Assembly (NCBI GenBank): GCA_022360905.1 | Contig: JAKSBX010000210.1 | Coordinates: forward strand, 1-64,000 | Origin: Chromatiales bacterium | Lineage (GTDB): Bacteria; Pseudomonadota; Gammaproteobacteria; Chromatiales; Chromatiaceae | DNA length: 64,000 bases | Direction: 5' to 3' | Translations under genes and position numbers: made by a program | Part shown: positions 26,068 to 36,329 of the stretch, piece by piece | Layout: every line of letters begins with the position of its first letter | How positions within the stretch are numbered: the first letter of the stretch is position 1 | Notes under the pieces: generated by a model | What the model saw: only the letters and a program-made list of their open reading frames with translations | Told to the model about the DNA's origin: nothing | The model's database searches: none

Positions 26068-28488
26068 TCACGCATCCAGCCTCTCGTCTAGCTCCAGACC
26101 GGAAGATTCCCTGCAGAAAGCCAACATTTTACTACCGCTTAAGGGTCTGGAGTAGAGGAAACCCTGAATCATGTCACAACCCTCCTGCTCCAATATTCTG
26201 AGTTGCTCTTGACTCTCTACACCTTCAGCAACCGTCTTTATATCAAGACTCCGAGCCAGTCTGATTATCGATACACAGACCTTTCTATGTTTCTCGTTCA
26301 GATGGATATCTTTAACAAACTCTCTGTCAATTTTAATTACCGAAACAGGCATCCAGTTTAAATAAGCCAGCGAAGAGTAACCGGTGCCAAAGTCGTCAAT
26401 AGCCATATGAAATCCGTGAGCCGCCAAATTCGCTAAAAGCTGCATTGTACTGTCGGCCTTTTCCATCAACATCGACTCGGTCACTTCCAACTCGATATTT
26501 TTTGGTTGTACATCATATTCACCACAAATCTCCAGTAACGAAGCGAGAAAATCATCAGCGCGCAATTGAGAGGCGGAGATATTGACCGCCATCTTAAGCT
26601 GAGGATCTACCTCCAACAGCTTTCTGGTATTTAATACTGCCTGTTGAAAAACCCATTTTCCCAGACTATTGATCAAACCGGACTTCTCCGCAACCGGGAT
26701 AAACTCGACAGGACTCACTTCACCCAAAACACGGGATTTCCACCGCAAAAGGCATTCACATCCAATGATACGGTTTTCATTCAGCATCAGTTGAGGTTGA
26801 AAATCCAACCGCAACTCCTGAGCGTCGATGGCATAGCGCAGCTCATTATCAATTTTTATTTTTTTGATCGCCTTCAATTCTAACTTGCGATTAAAAAAAC
26901 AGACTGAGTTCCTGCCGTCTTCCTTTGCCTTGTACATTGCCATATCCGCGTGACGTAAAAGGTTCTCATAGGAATTCCCATCATCCGGACTTACAGCAAC
27001 TCCAAAAGAGGCGGAAATGGTCACTTCGGTATCGAGAATCGTATAAGGCTGATTCAGCTGTGATACTAAAGTATGCAGTCTCGCCTCAATATCATTCGGG
27101 TTGATATCAGGCATGAAAAGAACAAACTCGTCTCCACCCAACCGACTTAGGGTGTCTTTCTCCCGGATCAGCTGCTTCATTCGAACAGCCACTTCCTGAA
27201 GTAGTTTGTCTCCCACGGAGTGGCCCATTGTATCGTTGACTTCCTTGAAGTGGTCCAAATCAAAATAGACCATCGCTGAAGTTGCACCGCTTCTTCTATC
27301 CGAATGAATAGTCTTCACAACCCGATCAGCAAGTAGGTATCGATTTGCCAGCCCAGTCAGCACATCGTAGAAGGCGAGATTCTCAATTTCATCCTCTGTC
27401 TGTTTCTTTTGCGTGATATCTGTAAAGACTGCGATATAGTGAGTGTTATTTTTAATGTCATCGACAATTTTACTGACACTGAGCCATTCGGGGAATATTT
27501 CTCCTGACTTCCTTCGATTCCATATCTCTCCTTCCCAATGATTGTTCTGATTAATACTGTCCCACATTCTTTTATAGAAATGACTATCATGTCGATGGGA
27601 AGCAAGAATCTTAGGATCCTTACCGAGAACTTCCGATTCCGAGTAGCCAGTAATACGGACAAATGCATCATTGACAGAGATAATCCGATTCTGATCGTTC
27701 GTCATAACAATTGCATCGCGGCTTAGACGAAACGCAGTCAAAGCCAACGTCAACTGCTCCTCCTGCACTCTTTGCCTGGTGACATCTGTGATCAACTCAC
27801 CTGTCCCCAGGGGGAAGGAGTTGTTGTTACCTATAATAGGGAAACGCGATATAACATATTTCGAACCTTGCCGATGGTTGCCTGTAAACTCCAACTCATC
27901 GCTGGAAGACAAACCAGAGATCAGGACTTTTGCCGATTTCGCCTCTTCTTTTACAGCAATATCATATGGCATCCATGCCTCTCTACGCCTACCAACAACC
28001 TCTTCATAACGTTTTTGGTTGACCTTTAAGAAGCCATCATTGGCAAAAGTGCAGACTCCGTCTCTATCGTATGTGATTACAGAAGCATCCAAGTTATTCA
28101 GTATAGCCAGCAAGCTATTCTTATTAATATCCTCTTCCAGGTCTGTTTTGTGAATCAACACTGTAACCAAAACCAGCTCGCATTCTAACAACGAGTCAAA
28201 CATTGCCGTCAAATGAAGATCCAGGTGATGAACAACACCACCATTGTCCTTGTAGTTCACCTCTTCTACGCAGGTTGTAATGTTTCGCTTCAAGCTGAGT
28301 AAAGATTCCTTGAGTCTTACTGTCTCATTTACACTGAACAATCGCAGCAGGAAATGACCTTCCATCATCTCTGCAACCCTAAAACCAAACAGACACGCCG
28401 CCTTTTCATTAGCCAACTTAATTACATTAAATTTATCTACAACGAGCGCTGCAGCCGGCTGGTTTTCAAAAAAGCTTTTATAGTGCAT
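26068..28488 (-). CDS. Soluble triple-PAS GGDEF-EAL protein
   Basis: The 806-residue protein has no membrane helix. Three PAS domains are visible in the first 370 residues (SFFENQPAAALVV; LDASVITYDRDGVCTFAN; SRDAIVMTNDQNRIISVNDA), then a GGDEF domain (intact GGDEF near residue 451) and an EAL domain in which the signature reads ECLLRW near 578, keeping the catalytic Glu. PAS cofactor type is not visible. It follows the CheB-CheR-PAS gene by 24 bases and is last in the CarH-like operon, which suggests that the operon ends by altering c-di-GMP. Confidence 0.9.
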   Translation of the reverse strand: MHYKSFFENQPAAALVVDKFNVIKLANEKAACLFGFRVAEMMEGHFLLRLFSVNETVRLKESLLSLKRNITTCVEEVNYKDNGGVVHHLDLHLTAMFDSLLECELVLVTVLIHKTDLEEDINKNSLLAILNNLDASVITYDRDGVCTFANDGFLKVNQKRYEEVVGRRREAWMPYDIAVKEEAKSAKVLISGLSSSDELEFTGNHRQGSKYVISRFPIIGNNNSFPLGTGELITDVTRQRVQEEQLTLALTAFRLSRDAIVMTNDQNRIISVNDAFVRITGYSESEVLGKDPKILASHRHDSHFYKRMWDSINQNNHWEGEIWNRRKSGEIFPEWLSVSKIVDDIKNNTHYIAVFTDITQKKQTEDEIENLAFYDVLTGLANRYLLADRVVKTIHSDRRSGATSAMVYFDLDHFKEVNDTMGHSVGDKLLQEVAVRMKQLIREKDTLSRLGGDEFVLFMPDINPNDIEARLHTLVSQLNQPYTILDTEVTISASFGVAVSPDDGNSYENLLRHADMAMYKAKEDGRNSVCFFNRKLELKAIKKIKIDNELRYAIDAQELRLDFQPQLMLNENRIIGCECLLRWKSRVLGEVSPVEFIPVAEKSGLINSLGKWVFQQAVLNTRKLLEVDPQLKMAVNISASQLRADDFLASLLEICGEYDVQPKNIELEVTESMLMEKADSTMQLLANLAAHGFHMAIDDFGTGYSSLAYLNWMPVSVIKIDREFVKDIHLNEKHRKVCVSIIRLARSLDIKTVAEGVESQEQLRILEQEGCDMIQGFLYSRPLSGSKMLAFCRESSGLELDERLDA

Positions 28489-28512
28489 GACGATATTTAT
28501 GATGATGCAATA

Positions 28513-31416
28513 TTACTCTTCATACCATGTGGTGATATTGACGTGACTCACCACACAACCATAATCATCTGTAGTAACCGGTGCGACATTCATGACAAAC
28601 CATCGTTTCTCATTTGGAGAATGACATGGGTATTCAAAACTAAAAACATCCTTTGAACCCTCAAGCACCTGCTTGACACCCACATAGACTTCTCTCGCAT
28701 CACTAGCGGAGTGCGCACCTGATCCATAGCAGGTTTCCAGATAGTTAACACCAACCCCTGTAGTCTCTAGATTTGCATCCCCGTTCGCCTTTGCAAATCT
28801 CACCCAAGCTTTATTTACCATCATGATGGTACCGTCATGACTTAGAACAGCGACATGTTCTGGTAGCGCATCGATTATTGACTGTAGTCTTTCACGATCT
28901 CGATAGGCTGTAACATCTATAAAAGTGGCCACTGCACCCTGTCTATCATTCGATATATGGTAAGGGAGCAGCCTCACCAGATAGACAGCCTTATTACTCG
29001 TCATAACCTCTTTCTGGATCAGTCGACCGGTTGCCATCGTCCTTTTAAAGTCCTCCATTAATCCATTGTAAATCAGGATATTGTTGATTTCGTCCAAAGG
29101 CCGTCCGATATCCGTTTCCCTGATTTTGAATATTCCAACCGCATCAGGACTATATCTTGTCAGATTCAGGTGTTGATCGACAAAGACGGTCGGAACACCA
29201 ACCGCTTTTGTCATACTGTCCAAATCGGCATTTACTCTGTTTAGTATCTGGACTTTCTCCTGATACTCTGCATTAACTGTATTCAACTCTTCATTGACAG
29301 ACTGCAGTTCCTCATTGGAACTTTGCAACTCCTCGTTCGAGGCCATCAATTCCTCATTGGTTGCCTGCAATTCTTCATTCGAGGTTTCAAGTTCTTCAAT
29401 TGTCGCCTGCAGACTCTCACGCGTTGCAGCCAATTCACTCTCTAAGACATCTATTCTTTCAACAGTCTCAGCATCAATATCTATAGATTTTGGTTTTACA
29501 TCTCCATCACCTTCATGTTTTTCTATAAAGCTGAGCAACAGCAATGTGTCCAATCCATCTCTCACAATAGGAGAAACTAAGACCCTGATATTTTTTTCTT
29601 TTTCACCAGTTGTTATACGTATTGCATCAGATGCGATTTTCTCTTTTTCTTTGGCCGCTTTGAAAATCAATGCCGATGCCACTGGCACTACTGTTTCAGG
29701 CAATAGACGATTCAACTCGAGACTTGCCACTCCCTCCTTGGCCTGCATAAATGGAGTCACATCCCCAAACAGATGTACAACCTCGTTCTGACTGTTCACA
29801 AGCATAGTGGGAGGCACATATTCCTTTACCAGACCTTTTACGGCTGTATCGATTATACTGCTGTCGGAAAGGTGGTTTGACGAACGAGATGAGTTTTTCC
29901 TACTTGACCTTGCAACATATCGCTTAAAAGGTTCATTAACAGAGTCGAAACGCATAGGCGGTGGGTTAGCAGATTTCTGGTAGAGTTTATGCTTTGTATC
30001 TATGGCCAGCAGACCAACATCAGCGCTGGCTATCGATTCACTCGAACCGAGCAACAAATAACCTTCAGGCTTTATAGCAAACTGTAAGCGCTGAAGTGCC
30101 TTGTTTTGCGCTTCATGGGTAAAATAGATCAGGGTATTGCGACAAGAGACCAAGTCCATCTGAGTAAAAGGTGGATCCGATAGGAGATTGTGCTTGGCAA
30201 ATACAACAGTCTGTCGAAGCTCGGGTTTAACGTTATATGAATTTCCGGATTGGGTAAAAAACCGCTCCAGTCGCTCACTGGTGATTTCTGTTCCAGTAGC
30301 TTCTGAATAGTTACCTGAAGCAGCAGTATCAATACTCTCCTGACTGACATCAGTGGCAAATATCTTTAAATTTGGCCAGCGTCTGAATTTCTCAAATGCC
30401 TCTAAGAACAACATCGCTACTGAATAGGCTTCTTCACCTGTAGAGACACCCGAAATCCATACCCGAATACTCGAACCTGTCGATGCATTCTCAACAATTC
30501 TGTCGATAACGTGAGTTTCAAGTACCTTGAATGTCTCCGGGTCCCTGAAAAAGTTTGTAACCGGTATCAACAGCTCCCTTTTCAAGGTAAATATTTCCTG
30601 CCGCTCCTCCTTAAGTAAACTGTAATAGCGATCGATCTTACTCAGGTGTCTAACCTGCATTCTTCGCTCTATCCGGCGCAGGATAGTGGCTATTTTGTAG
30701 TCATGAAAATCTATTCCGACCGTTTGTAATAATAGCTGGAGAATTCCTTCATAGGCCTCATCATCTGAAATCGGCAACTCTTCCTCTACCGGCTCAGATA
30801 ACAGAGGCCCCGGCGGCATATTCCGAATATGTGACAACAAACGTTCAGGTAGATCCTCGGCACGCATTATGGCATCCACCAGGCCAGTTCCGATAATACT
30901 CGCAGGCATCCCGTCGAACTTCGCACTATTCGTCTCTTGCGCCATCAGGAACCCGCCAGACGCATTGATCGCTATAGCTCCCCTGCTGCCATCGGAACCG
31001 GTGCCGGAAAGCACCACACCTATTGCTCTTGAATTGAACGACTCCGACAGCGAGGTAAAGAAGATATCTATCGGTAGAGTCAATACATGCGCCACCTTAG
31101 GCTCGAGCTTGAAGCGCTCTTCTTCCAACCGCATAATCTTTCCTGCGGGAATCAGAAAGACTTTATCAGCCTCCAGTTGCATATCATTTTTCACCATCAC
31201 TACTTTCATTGATGTATACCTGCTCAGCAGGTCTATCATCATGCTTTTGTGATCTGGCGACAGATGTTGAACAACGACAAACGCTGAACCGGTGTCACTA
31301 GGACAATGGGTAAAGAATCTCTCCAACGCCTCCAAACCACCGGCTGACGCACCTATTCCAACGACAAAGCCGTTGAATTTTTTTGTTGTTTCAAACTTAC
31401 CGTCGATAACGCTCAT
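28513..31416 (-). CDS. CheB-CheR-PAS fusion (chemotaxis-type methyltransferase/methylesterase)
   Basis: The 967-residue protein begins at the ATG at 31416, seven bases after the stop of the upstream regulator; the longer open frame would overlap it. Domain order: CheB methylesterase (GASAGG near 20, [23 protein letters not shown], all three catalytic motifs), CheR methyltransferase ([11 protein letters not shown] and the SAM loop [10 protein letters not shown]), a long coiled coil of repeated NEELQ heptads, then two PAS domains (about 745-965). CheB/CheR fusions are known elsewhere; their targets are usually not standard chemoreceptors. No chemoreceptor, CheA or CheW lies in this window, so a non-chemotaxis role is likely. 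Confidence 0.9.
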   Translation of the reverse strand: MSVIDGKFETTKKFNGFVVGIGASAGGLEALERFFTHCPSDTGSAFVVVQHLSPDHKSMMIDLLSRYTSMKVVMVKNDMQLEADKVFLIPAGKIMRLEEERFKLEPKVAHVLTLPIDIFFTSLSESFNSRAIGVVLSGTGSDGSRGAIAINASGGFLMAQETNSAKFDGMPASIIGTGLVDAIMRAEDLPERLLSHIRNMPPGPLLSEPVEEELPISDDEAYEGILQLLLQTVGIDFHDYKIATILRRIERRMQVRHLSKIDRYYSLLKEERQEIFTLKRELLIPVTNFFRDPETFKVLETHVIDRIVENASTGSSIRVWISGVSTGEEAYSVAMLFLEAFEKFRRWPNLKIFATDVSQESIDTAASGNYSEATGTEITSERLERFFTQSGNSYNVKPELRQTVVFAKHNLLSDPPFTQMDLVSCRNTLIYFTHEAQNKALQRLQFAIKPEGYLLLGSSESIASADVGLLAIDTKHKLYQKSANPPPMRFDSVNEPFKRYVARSSRKNSSRSSNHLSDSSIIDTAVKGLVKEYVPPTMLVNSQNEVVHLFGDVTPFMQAKEGVASLELNRLLPETVVPVASALIFKAAKEKEKIASDAIRITTGEKEKNIRVLVSPIVRDGLDTLLLLSFIEKHEGDGDVKPKSIDIDAETVERIDVLESELAATRESLQATIEELETSNEELQATNEELMASNEELQSSNEELQSVNEELNTVNAEYQEKVQILNRVNADLDSMTKAVGVPTVFVDQHLNLTRYSPDAVGIFKIRETDIGRPLDEINNILIYNGLMEDFKRTMATGRLIQKEVMTSNKAVYLVRLLPYHISNDRQGAVATFIDVTAYRDRERLQSIIDALPEHVAVLSHDGTIMMVNKAWVRFAKANGDANLETTGVGVNYLETCYGSGAHSASDAREVYVGVKQVLEGSKDVFSFEYPCHSPNEKRWFVMNVAPVTTDDYGCVVSHVNITTWYEE

Positions 31417-31423
31417 AAATACT

Positions 31424-32332
31424 TCACTTGATCCCGGGTCTATAGCTATTGGGTAATGATGAGTAGAGATCAGCCGCCTCGCCGACAGTTGTACAATACC
31501 TGACCCCATCCGGTAGGTTCTCCATCAGATTAATCCCCTGGCCTCCAACCCAAAGTTCCACTTGAGCCGGTAAACAATTCCTCAACTCAGCCAGGTATTG
31601 AAAAGTAATTCTGGGTTTACAGTAGAGACTCACACTGATACAGACGATCTCTACTGAATAGGAGTGGACCGCTTTACTTACTTCTTCAAACGATAAGCCA
31701 CCTCCTATGTTCAGACAGCGTGCACCAATGGATGCGAGAACAATCTCCAATAAGCTGAGCCCAAGGGTATGCAACTCACCATAGGGCGTCGTAAGCAGTA
31801 CGTTTCTGCCTCTCTGAGTCACCCGCTTTTTCAGTGAGGCTTCTATCAAGGCCATCTCAAGCAAACTCGATATGCAATGCTCCTGATAGGGACTGATCTC
31901 CCCCCGATACCAGCACTCGCCAACCTCTACCATCATTGGCGCCAAACTCCGTTCGACACACTCCACCAAAGCCCCCCTGTTGAGCATCTTTCTCAATTCA
32001 CTTTTACAGAGCTCCAGGTCGTGAGCCTTAAGCGCCTCCAGGGCTACGCCATAAGCTTTTACTTCCCCCATATCTGCAACATCTTTTACCTGCACAGGAT
32101 GGATGCTTTTCTTCAGGTTACTAATCGCTTGGCGAATCGGAATACCCGTATCCACCTGCTCTTTAATTGAAATCAAGTTGCTCAGATGGGTTTGTGAATA
32201 GTAACGACGGCCGCTATCTGACCGTCCAGGATCAGGATAACCATAGCGACTTTCCCACTTGCGCAGAGTCGCCTCCTTGACACCGGTTAGGCTCGATATA
32301 AGGCCGATACTATAAGTTTTTGACTTAGACAT
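31424..32332 (-). CDS. CarH-like MerR regulator with B12-binding photosensory domain
   Basis: The 302-residue protein has an N-terminal MerR winged helix (SIGLISSLTGVKEATLRKWE, ending RRYY), a four-helix bundle and a cobalamin-binding Rossmann domain. The bundle has the W-x9-E-H motif of CarH/LitR photoreceptors: Trp141, Glu151, His152 (CWYRGEISPYQEHC). The Rossmann domain has PYGELHTLG with His188, equivalent to the lower axial ligand, and the G-rich LNIGGGLS and VGGQGIN. Thermus CarH has these at 131, 141, 142 and 177, a near-constant offset of 10-11. The residue after the Trp is Tyr142 where Thermus has His132. ATG 32332 is chosen over a TTG at 32338 because of GGAGGAG seven bases before it. 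Confidence 0.85.
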   Translation of the reverse strand: MSKSKTYSIGLISSLTGVKEATLRKWESRYGYPDPGRSDSGRRYYSQTHLSNLISIKEQVDTGIPIRQAISNLKKSIHPVQVKDVADMGEVKAYGVALEALKAHDLELCKSELRKMLNRGALVECVERSLAPMMVEVGECWYRGEISPYQEHCISSLLEMALIEASLKKRVTQRGRNVLLTTPYGELHTLGLSLLEIVLASIGARCLNIGGGLSFEEVSKAVHSYSVEIVCISVSLYCKPRITFQYLAELRNCLPAQVELWVGGQGINLMENLPDGVRYCTTVGEAADLYSSLPNSYRPGIK

Positions 32333-32351
32333 ACCCAAACTCCTCCATGCT

Positions 32352-32378
32352 TTTTGTCCAAGGTAATATTGGACAAAA
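32352..32378. promoter_or_regulatory. Perfect palindromic operator upstream of the CarH-like gene
   Basis: TTTTGTCCAA and TTGGACAAAA form a perfect 10-bp inverted repeat separated by seven bases, 20 bases upstream of the ATG. It overlaps the expected promoter and 5' leader. MerR/CarH regulators repress their own promoters in this position, so autorepression is inferred. A TTGCTT lies 19 bases before CAATAT on the minus strand, a MerR-type long spacer, but this is weak. Confidence 0.65.
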
Positions 32379-32588
32379 GTGGCTCATAATAAGCAATAGG
32401 CGACGACTGACGCAAATCAAATGATCATCGTTTAATCAAAAAAAGTTCGTTTTTTGCGAAAGATGGAAGGGGGTATATTGGCTGAGCTGGCATCTTTATG
32501 ATCCACAACAATCGATCAAGCGGCTTTTGATTGAGGGCCATTCCGCCGATCGACCAAATCAGCTAACGGCATTGAGATTAATGGGAAT

Positions 32589-35500
32589 TTATTTCTCAAA
32601 AGTATAGAAAAAGTCACCCGCCTGGGTGCGACCGGTCTCTGCTTCCAACTGCCAGCGGTCGGTCAGGTCATAGCGCATTCGCAACTTACTCTCCGCACTG
32701 GAGAGCTCGTTGATATATTGAACATAGAGCCTGGGTGAGAGATAGGTGCCGGCAACGAAAGAGGCCTCTTCCAGACTGCTACCGGTGTCCAGCCTGAACT
32801 CCTCCAGCCCAAAGCGCCGTCCCAGTTCAGAAGCAATATCGCTGGCGCCACTCGCTTTCAATGCCGCGGCCAGGCCCACTTGGCCGGAGGATTCTCCGGG
32901 GGGCCTGCCGGTCAGTATGTAACTCAACACATCACTCTCTGACATCGCCGGCGTGGAGAACAGATCGAGCTTGGGGCTCTTCAAGGTGCCGCTGACCCGC
33001 AGCCCGGCAATCACATCATCCACTTCCCGTACTGCGCGCACGTTGATCCCCGGATTATCCACCGGACTGTCGGCAAACAGAGCATATCCCCGCTCGATCT
33101 TCAGATCTTGCCCGTAGGCCTTGTAGACACCCTCTTCGATACCGAGGCGGCCCCGGCCGATCACCGGGCGACCCGGTTCATCGATGATCAACAGATCCCC
33201 TTTGAATTTTCCCCGCAGACCAAAACCATCAAAGCTGACACGTTTACCCAAAGCAAGCCTCACTTCAGCACGAAAGGGAACCTCTTGCTTGCTCGTCTCA
33301 CCATCCTGTTCAGACTGCTTCAACACCATATCCGAACTGACCGAAACGGCACCTTTGGGTAGTTCCCGCGGCCGCAACCTGGCGTAAGGCACCTTGATCA
33401 AGCCCCGTATTTCACTGCCATCGGCCTGATGCTTGAATTGAATATCGGGGGAGATCAGCACCTCGGCCTCCGGGATATCCACCGCCCGCCAGGATTTTCC
33501 GCTGATCTTATATTCGGAGGGGAAGCCTTCAGCCGCATTCAGTCGGGTGGTACCATTGATCGACAGCTGCCCATCCCCTGAGCTGACCTTACCGGCCACT
33601 TTCAAACGATCCCACTCAACCGCCACGATCTGCAGCTCGAGATCCCTCAGCTCAGTACCCAGTTCGGCGATATCGACCGCCCCATCGGTTAGCTTTGCCT
33701 CACCCTGCAGCCTGGGCTCCGCCAGCACCCCTTGAATCTCGAAGTCGACATTGAAGTTTCCACGGCTGTTCTGCAACTGAGGCAACAGGCTGGAGACCAT
33801 AGCCAGGTTCTCGATGCTACCTTTCAGCTGACCTGATATCGGCTGCTTCTGCCCGTCGAACTCGGGCAGCTTCAGCCCAGGCAATACCAGTTTGCCTTGG
33901 ATTCCGCCAAGCTCCTTCAGCGGCATCTCCAGTTCAGCAGTGCCTCCCTGGGCGTCGAGCCTGGCAGCCAATCGGCTGCCGGAGAAGTCGATCTCGTGCA
34001 GCTGATCCTGATAATCGAATCCCAGTCCGGCCTGCGCCAGGTTCAGATCGATCCGGCCTTCAATCCCGTCAGCCCGGTTGGCATTCAGATCTGCTTCGAA
34101 TCCCACAAAGCCCTTGAGTTTCGTACCCCCGGGGGCCCAGACCTCCAGTCTTTGCAGATTGAAATTTTCCAGCTGCAGTTGAGCTTGCCAATCCGCACTC
34201 GGATGTTTTGCAAACTCACCACACAGCCTGCTCTCACTGCTAACCAGGCAGAATGGATTCAAAAACTGCTCTGTCTCTGCAAGCTGGAAATCCGCAGCTT
34301 GTTCGAGCTGCCACCTGCCAAGCTCCTCTGACTCTGCGCGAAGCTGCTGTAATTTGCCTTTCCAAAGCCCCGCTTGATCCAAACCGGCATCGATCGTCAG
34401 GGCAAGTTGTGGCACCTGCTGCCCAGTCAGATCCAGCCTCAGCTGATGCGCCTCGACACGCCCATCAAGGTCAATCTTCAGCGCCTCCCACTGCCGACCA
34501 GCGACGGCCAACCCACTGGTATCAAGCCGCAGCTTTAGTGGTTGGGACTGCTCCATGCTGAACGCCAACTCCCCGGCAAGCCTTTCTAAGGCATAACTCT
34601 GATAGGCGAGATCCCGCCCGGACAGCTCGGCCGCGATCTGTGGTGATTTGAGACTGCCCTGCAATCGACCCTGCCCATTCAGCTCACCGGAAAGGCCTGG
34701 CCAGAATCCAGCCAGATCCGGAGCCGCCATCGACCAGTCGAGTTCAAGTTGATCGCCGACACGGCCGGATGCATTGATCCGATTCGGCCCACTCTGAAGA
34801 CTTAACGTTTTGATGGTCGCCTGCTTATGACGAAAGTTGATCTCCCCTTCACCTTGCACGGGGTAGTCACGCAAGCGACCCTTGAGAGACTCGAGCCGCA
34901 GCTCTCCCTGAGGTTGCTGATTGTCCAGCTTACCCTTGCTGCTCAGGCGAAAGCCCAGTCTCCCCGCAAACGCCTGATGCACAATGCCAGGATTGAAATC
35001 CTCTGCAACAAGATCCATCCGCCACTTCAGATCGTCTGACCAATTGAACTCTCCCTCACCGCTGATCAGGCCATCCTCCTGACGCAATGCCATCTGCTCC
35101 AGCGTGATGGCTTGCAGACTCCCGCGGCCATCTGCCTGAATCTCTGCTGCAGGCAATTCAGGCACATCGACTGCCATGTTCAATTTATAGATATAACGAT
35201 CGAGCGTTCCCTTGAGATCGAGCGCACCCTGCTCACTGGCCACGCTCACGGAGTCGCCAGTAAGTGGCCAGCTCAACTGTTGCCAGTTTAGGCTTGCTGC
35301 CAGAACACGATCCTCAAACCGATAGTGACCCTGGGCATCAATCTGCAGATTATTGGGATTGGTCAGTTTCAGCTTCGATAGCTCAAATCTGTTACCCCGA
35401 TAGCTGGCTGACAGCTGACTGGACAACTCACCCAGCGTGGGCTCGTCAAGTTGGATATCTGCTTCCAATGACAACTGTTCAAGATCTCCCTGAGCTTTGA

Positions 35501-36329
35501 TCTTTGCTTTAACCGTTGCAGGAAAATCGGCCGTGAACGCAGCCAGTTCAGCTTGATCAACCGCCAGCACGGCCTGCCAGTCGGCGACACCGAAGAGATC
35601 TTGAAGATCCACCTGGATATCACTGGCAACCGGTGCCTGCAGTTTTTGCTGCAGTTGGAGATTCTCTGCATCGCCAGCGATCTCCCCCTCTCCCGCAATG
35701 ACAGGCCCTTCAGGCAGGCTGTAGCGCCATGCCAGCTGAAGTGACAGGGGCAGTTCTCGATCAAACCCCACAGAGCCATCAACCCACAGCTCAGCGGAGA
35801 GCCCCTTGAAATCGAGACCGGTGATCACCAGATGCCGATCTTCGGTAGTTGCCCCGAAGTTGAGGTGATCGACCACCAGGGGCTCCCCATCCGGACTGAT
35901 GGCGAGCTGGAAGCGGCTACTGGAAAAGCGCTCAATCGTAATCTCCAGGGGTAGATTCACACCCTGATACGGGGCACGGTCCTGATCGGAGGATTCGCCT
36001 TCCGGCAGGGTGAGGGCCGTATCGCTGAATAACAGCTCTGTGATCTCAAGACGCCCTTTCAACAGGGACCATGGGCGCCAATCGAATCTGAAGATCTCAT
36101 TGCAGAGCTTCAGCCCATCCTGCTGTTGATAGCACAATCCATTGATCAGCAAAGGTCCGGCGAGCCGCCCCTCGATGGAATCGACACTCAGTTTTCCCGG
36201 CAGGTAGGGTTGGACCTGGTCAAACAGACGTCTGGCACCATCCTGACTCATGCCAATGTAGAGAATCAGCGACAGGCAGAGCAGCAGCAGGCCACCGAGC
36301 GACAAGGCAATCGTTCTATAGAGGGTCAC
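32589..36329 (-). CDS. tamB: TamB, inner-membrane part of the translocation and assembly module
   Basis: The 1246-residue protein has an N-terminal signal anchor (about 8-28) and then a very long repetitive beta-rich body typical of the AsmA/TamB family, ending in the conserved TamB/DUF490 C-terminal domain (VLSYILTGRPPGESS, GLAAALKASGA). TamB spans the periplasm as a hydrophobic groove, interacts with TamA and takes part in outer-membrane protein assembly and lipid transport. The start is a GTG whose GTGA overlaps the tamA stop by four bases, so the two are translationally coupled. Usual length is about 1250 residues. Confidence 0.93.
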   Translation of the reverse strand: MTLYRTIALSLGGLLLLCLSLILYIGMSQDGARRLFDQVQPYLPGKLSVDSIEGRLAGPLLINGLCYQQQDGLKLCNEIFRFDWRPWSLLKGRLEITELLFSDTALTLPEGESSDQDRAPYQGVNLPLEITIERFSSSRFQLAISPDGEPLVVDHLNFGATTEDRHLVITGLDFKGLSAELWVDGSVGFDRELPLSLQLAWRYSLPEGPVIAGEGEIAGDAENLQLQQKLQAPVASDIQVDLQDLFGVADWQAVLAVDQAELAAFTADFPATVKAKIKAQGDLEQLSLEADIQLDEPTLGELSSQLSASYRGNRFELSKLKLTNPNNLQIDAQGHYRFEDRVLAASLNWQQLSWPLTGDSVSVASEQGALDLKGTLDRYIYKLNMAVDVPELPAAEIQADGRGSLQAITLEQMALRQEDGLISGEGEFNWSDDLKWRMDLVAEDFNPGIVHQAFAGRLGFRLSSKGKLDNQQPQGELRLESLKGRLRDYPVQGEGEINFRHKQATIKTLSLQSGPNRINASGRVGDQLELDWSMAAPDLAGFWPGLSGELNGQGRLQGSLKSPQIAAELSGRDLAYQSYALERLAGELAFSMEQSQPLKLRLDTSGLAVAGRQWEALKIDLDGRVEAHQLRLDLTGQQVPQLALTIDAGLDQAGLWKGKLQQLRAESEELGRWQLEQAADFQLAETEQFLNPFCLVSSESRLCGEFAKHPSADWQAQLQLENFNLQRLEVWAPGGTKLKGFVGFEADLNANRADGIEGRIDLNLAQAGLGFDYQDQLHEIDFSGSRLAARLDAQGGTAELEMPLKELGGIQGKLVLPGLKLPEFDGQKQPISGQLKGSIENLAMVSSLLPQLQNSRGNFNVDFEIQGVLAEPRLQGEAKLTDGAVDIAELGTELRDLELQIVAVEWDRLKVAGKVSSGDGQLSINGTTRLNAAEGFPSEYKISGKSWRAVDIPEAEVLISPDIQFKHQADGSEIRGLIKVPYARLRPRELPKGAVSVSSDMVLKQSEQDGETSKQEVPFRAEVRLALGKRVSFDGFGLRGKFKGDLLIIDEPGRPVIGRGRLGIEEGVYKAYGQDLKIERGYALFADSPVDNPGINVRAVREVDDVIAGLRVSGTLKSPKLDLFSTPAMSESDVLSYILTGRPPGESSGQVGLAAALKASGASDIASELGRRFGLEEFRLDTGSSLEEASFVAGTYLSPRLYVQYINELSSAESKLRMRYDLTDRWQLEAETGRTQAGDFFYTFEK

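Noticed and set aside
26751..26757. EAL signature reading ECL in the 26068 protein
   Set aside because: The catalytic Glu is kept; Ala-to-Cys at the second position is a mild change and not proof of inactivity.
29270..29420. Repeated DNA in the CheB-CheR gene that looks like a tandem array
   Set aside because: The repeats encode the NEELQ heptads of a coiled coil, a known feature of CheB-CheR fusions. It is not a CRISPR array or a new repeat.
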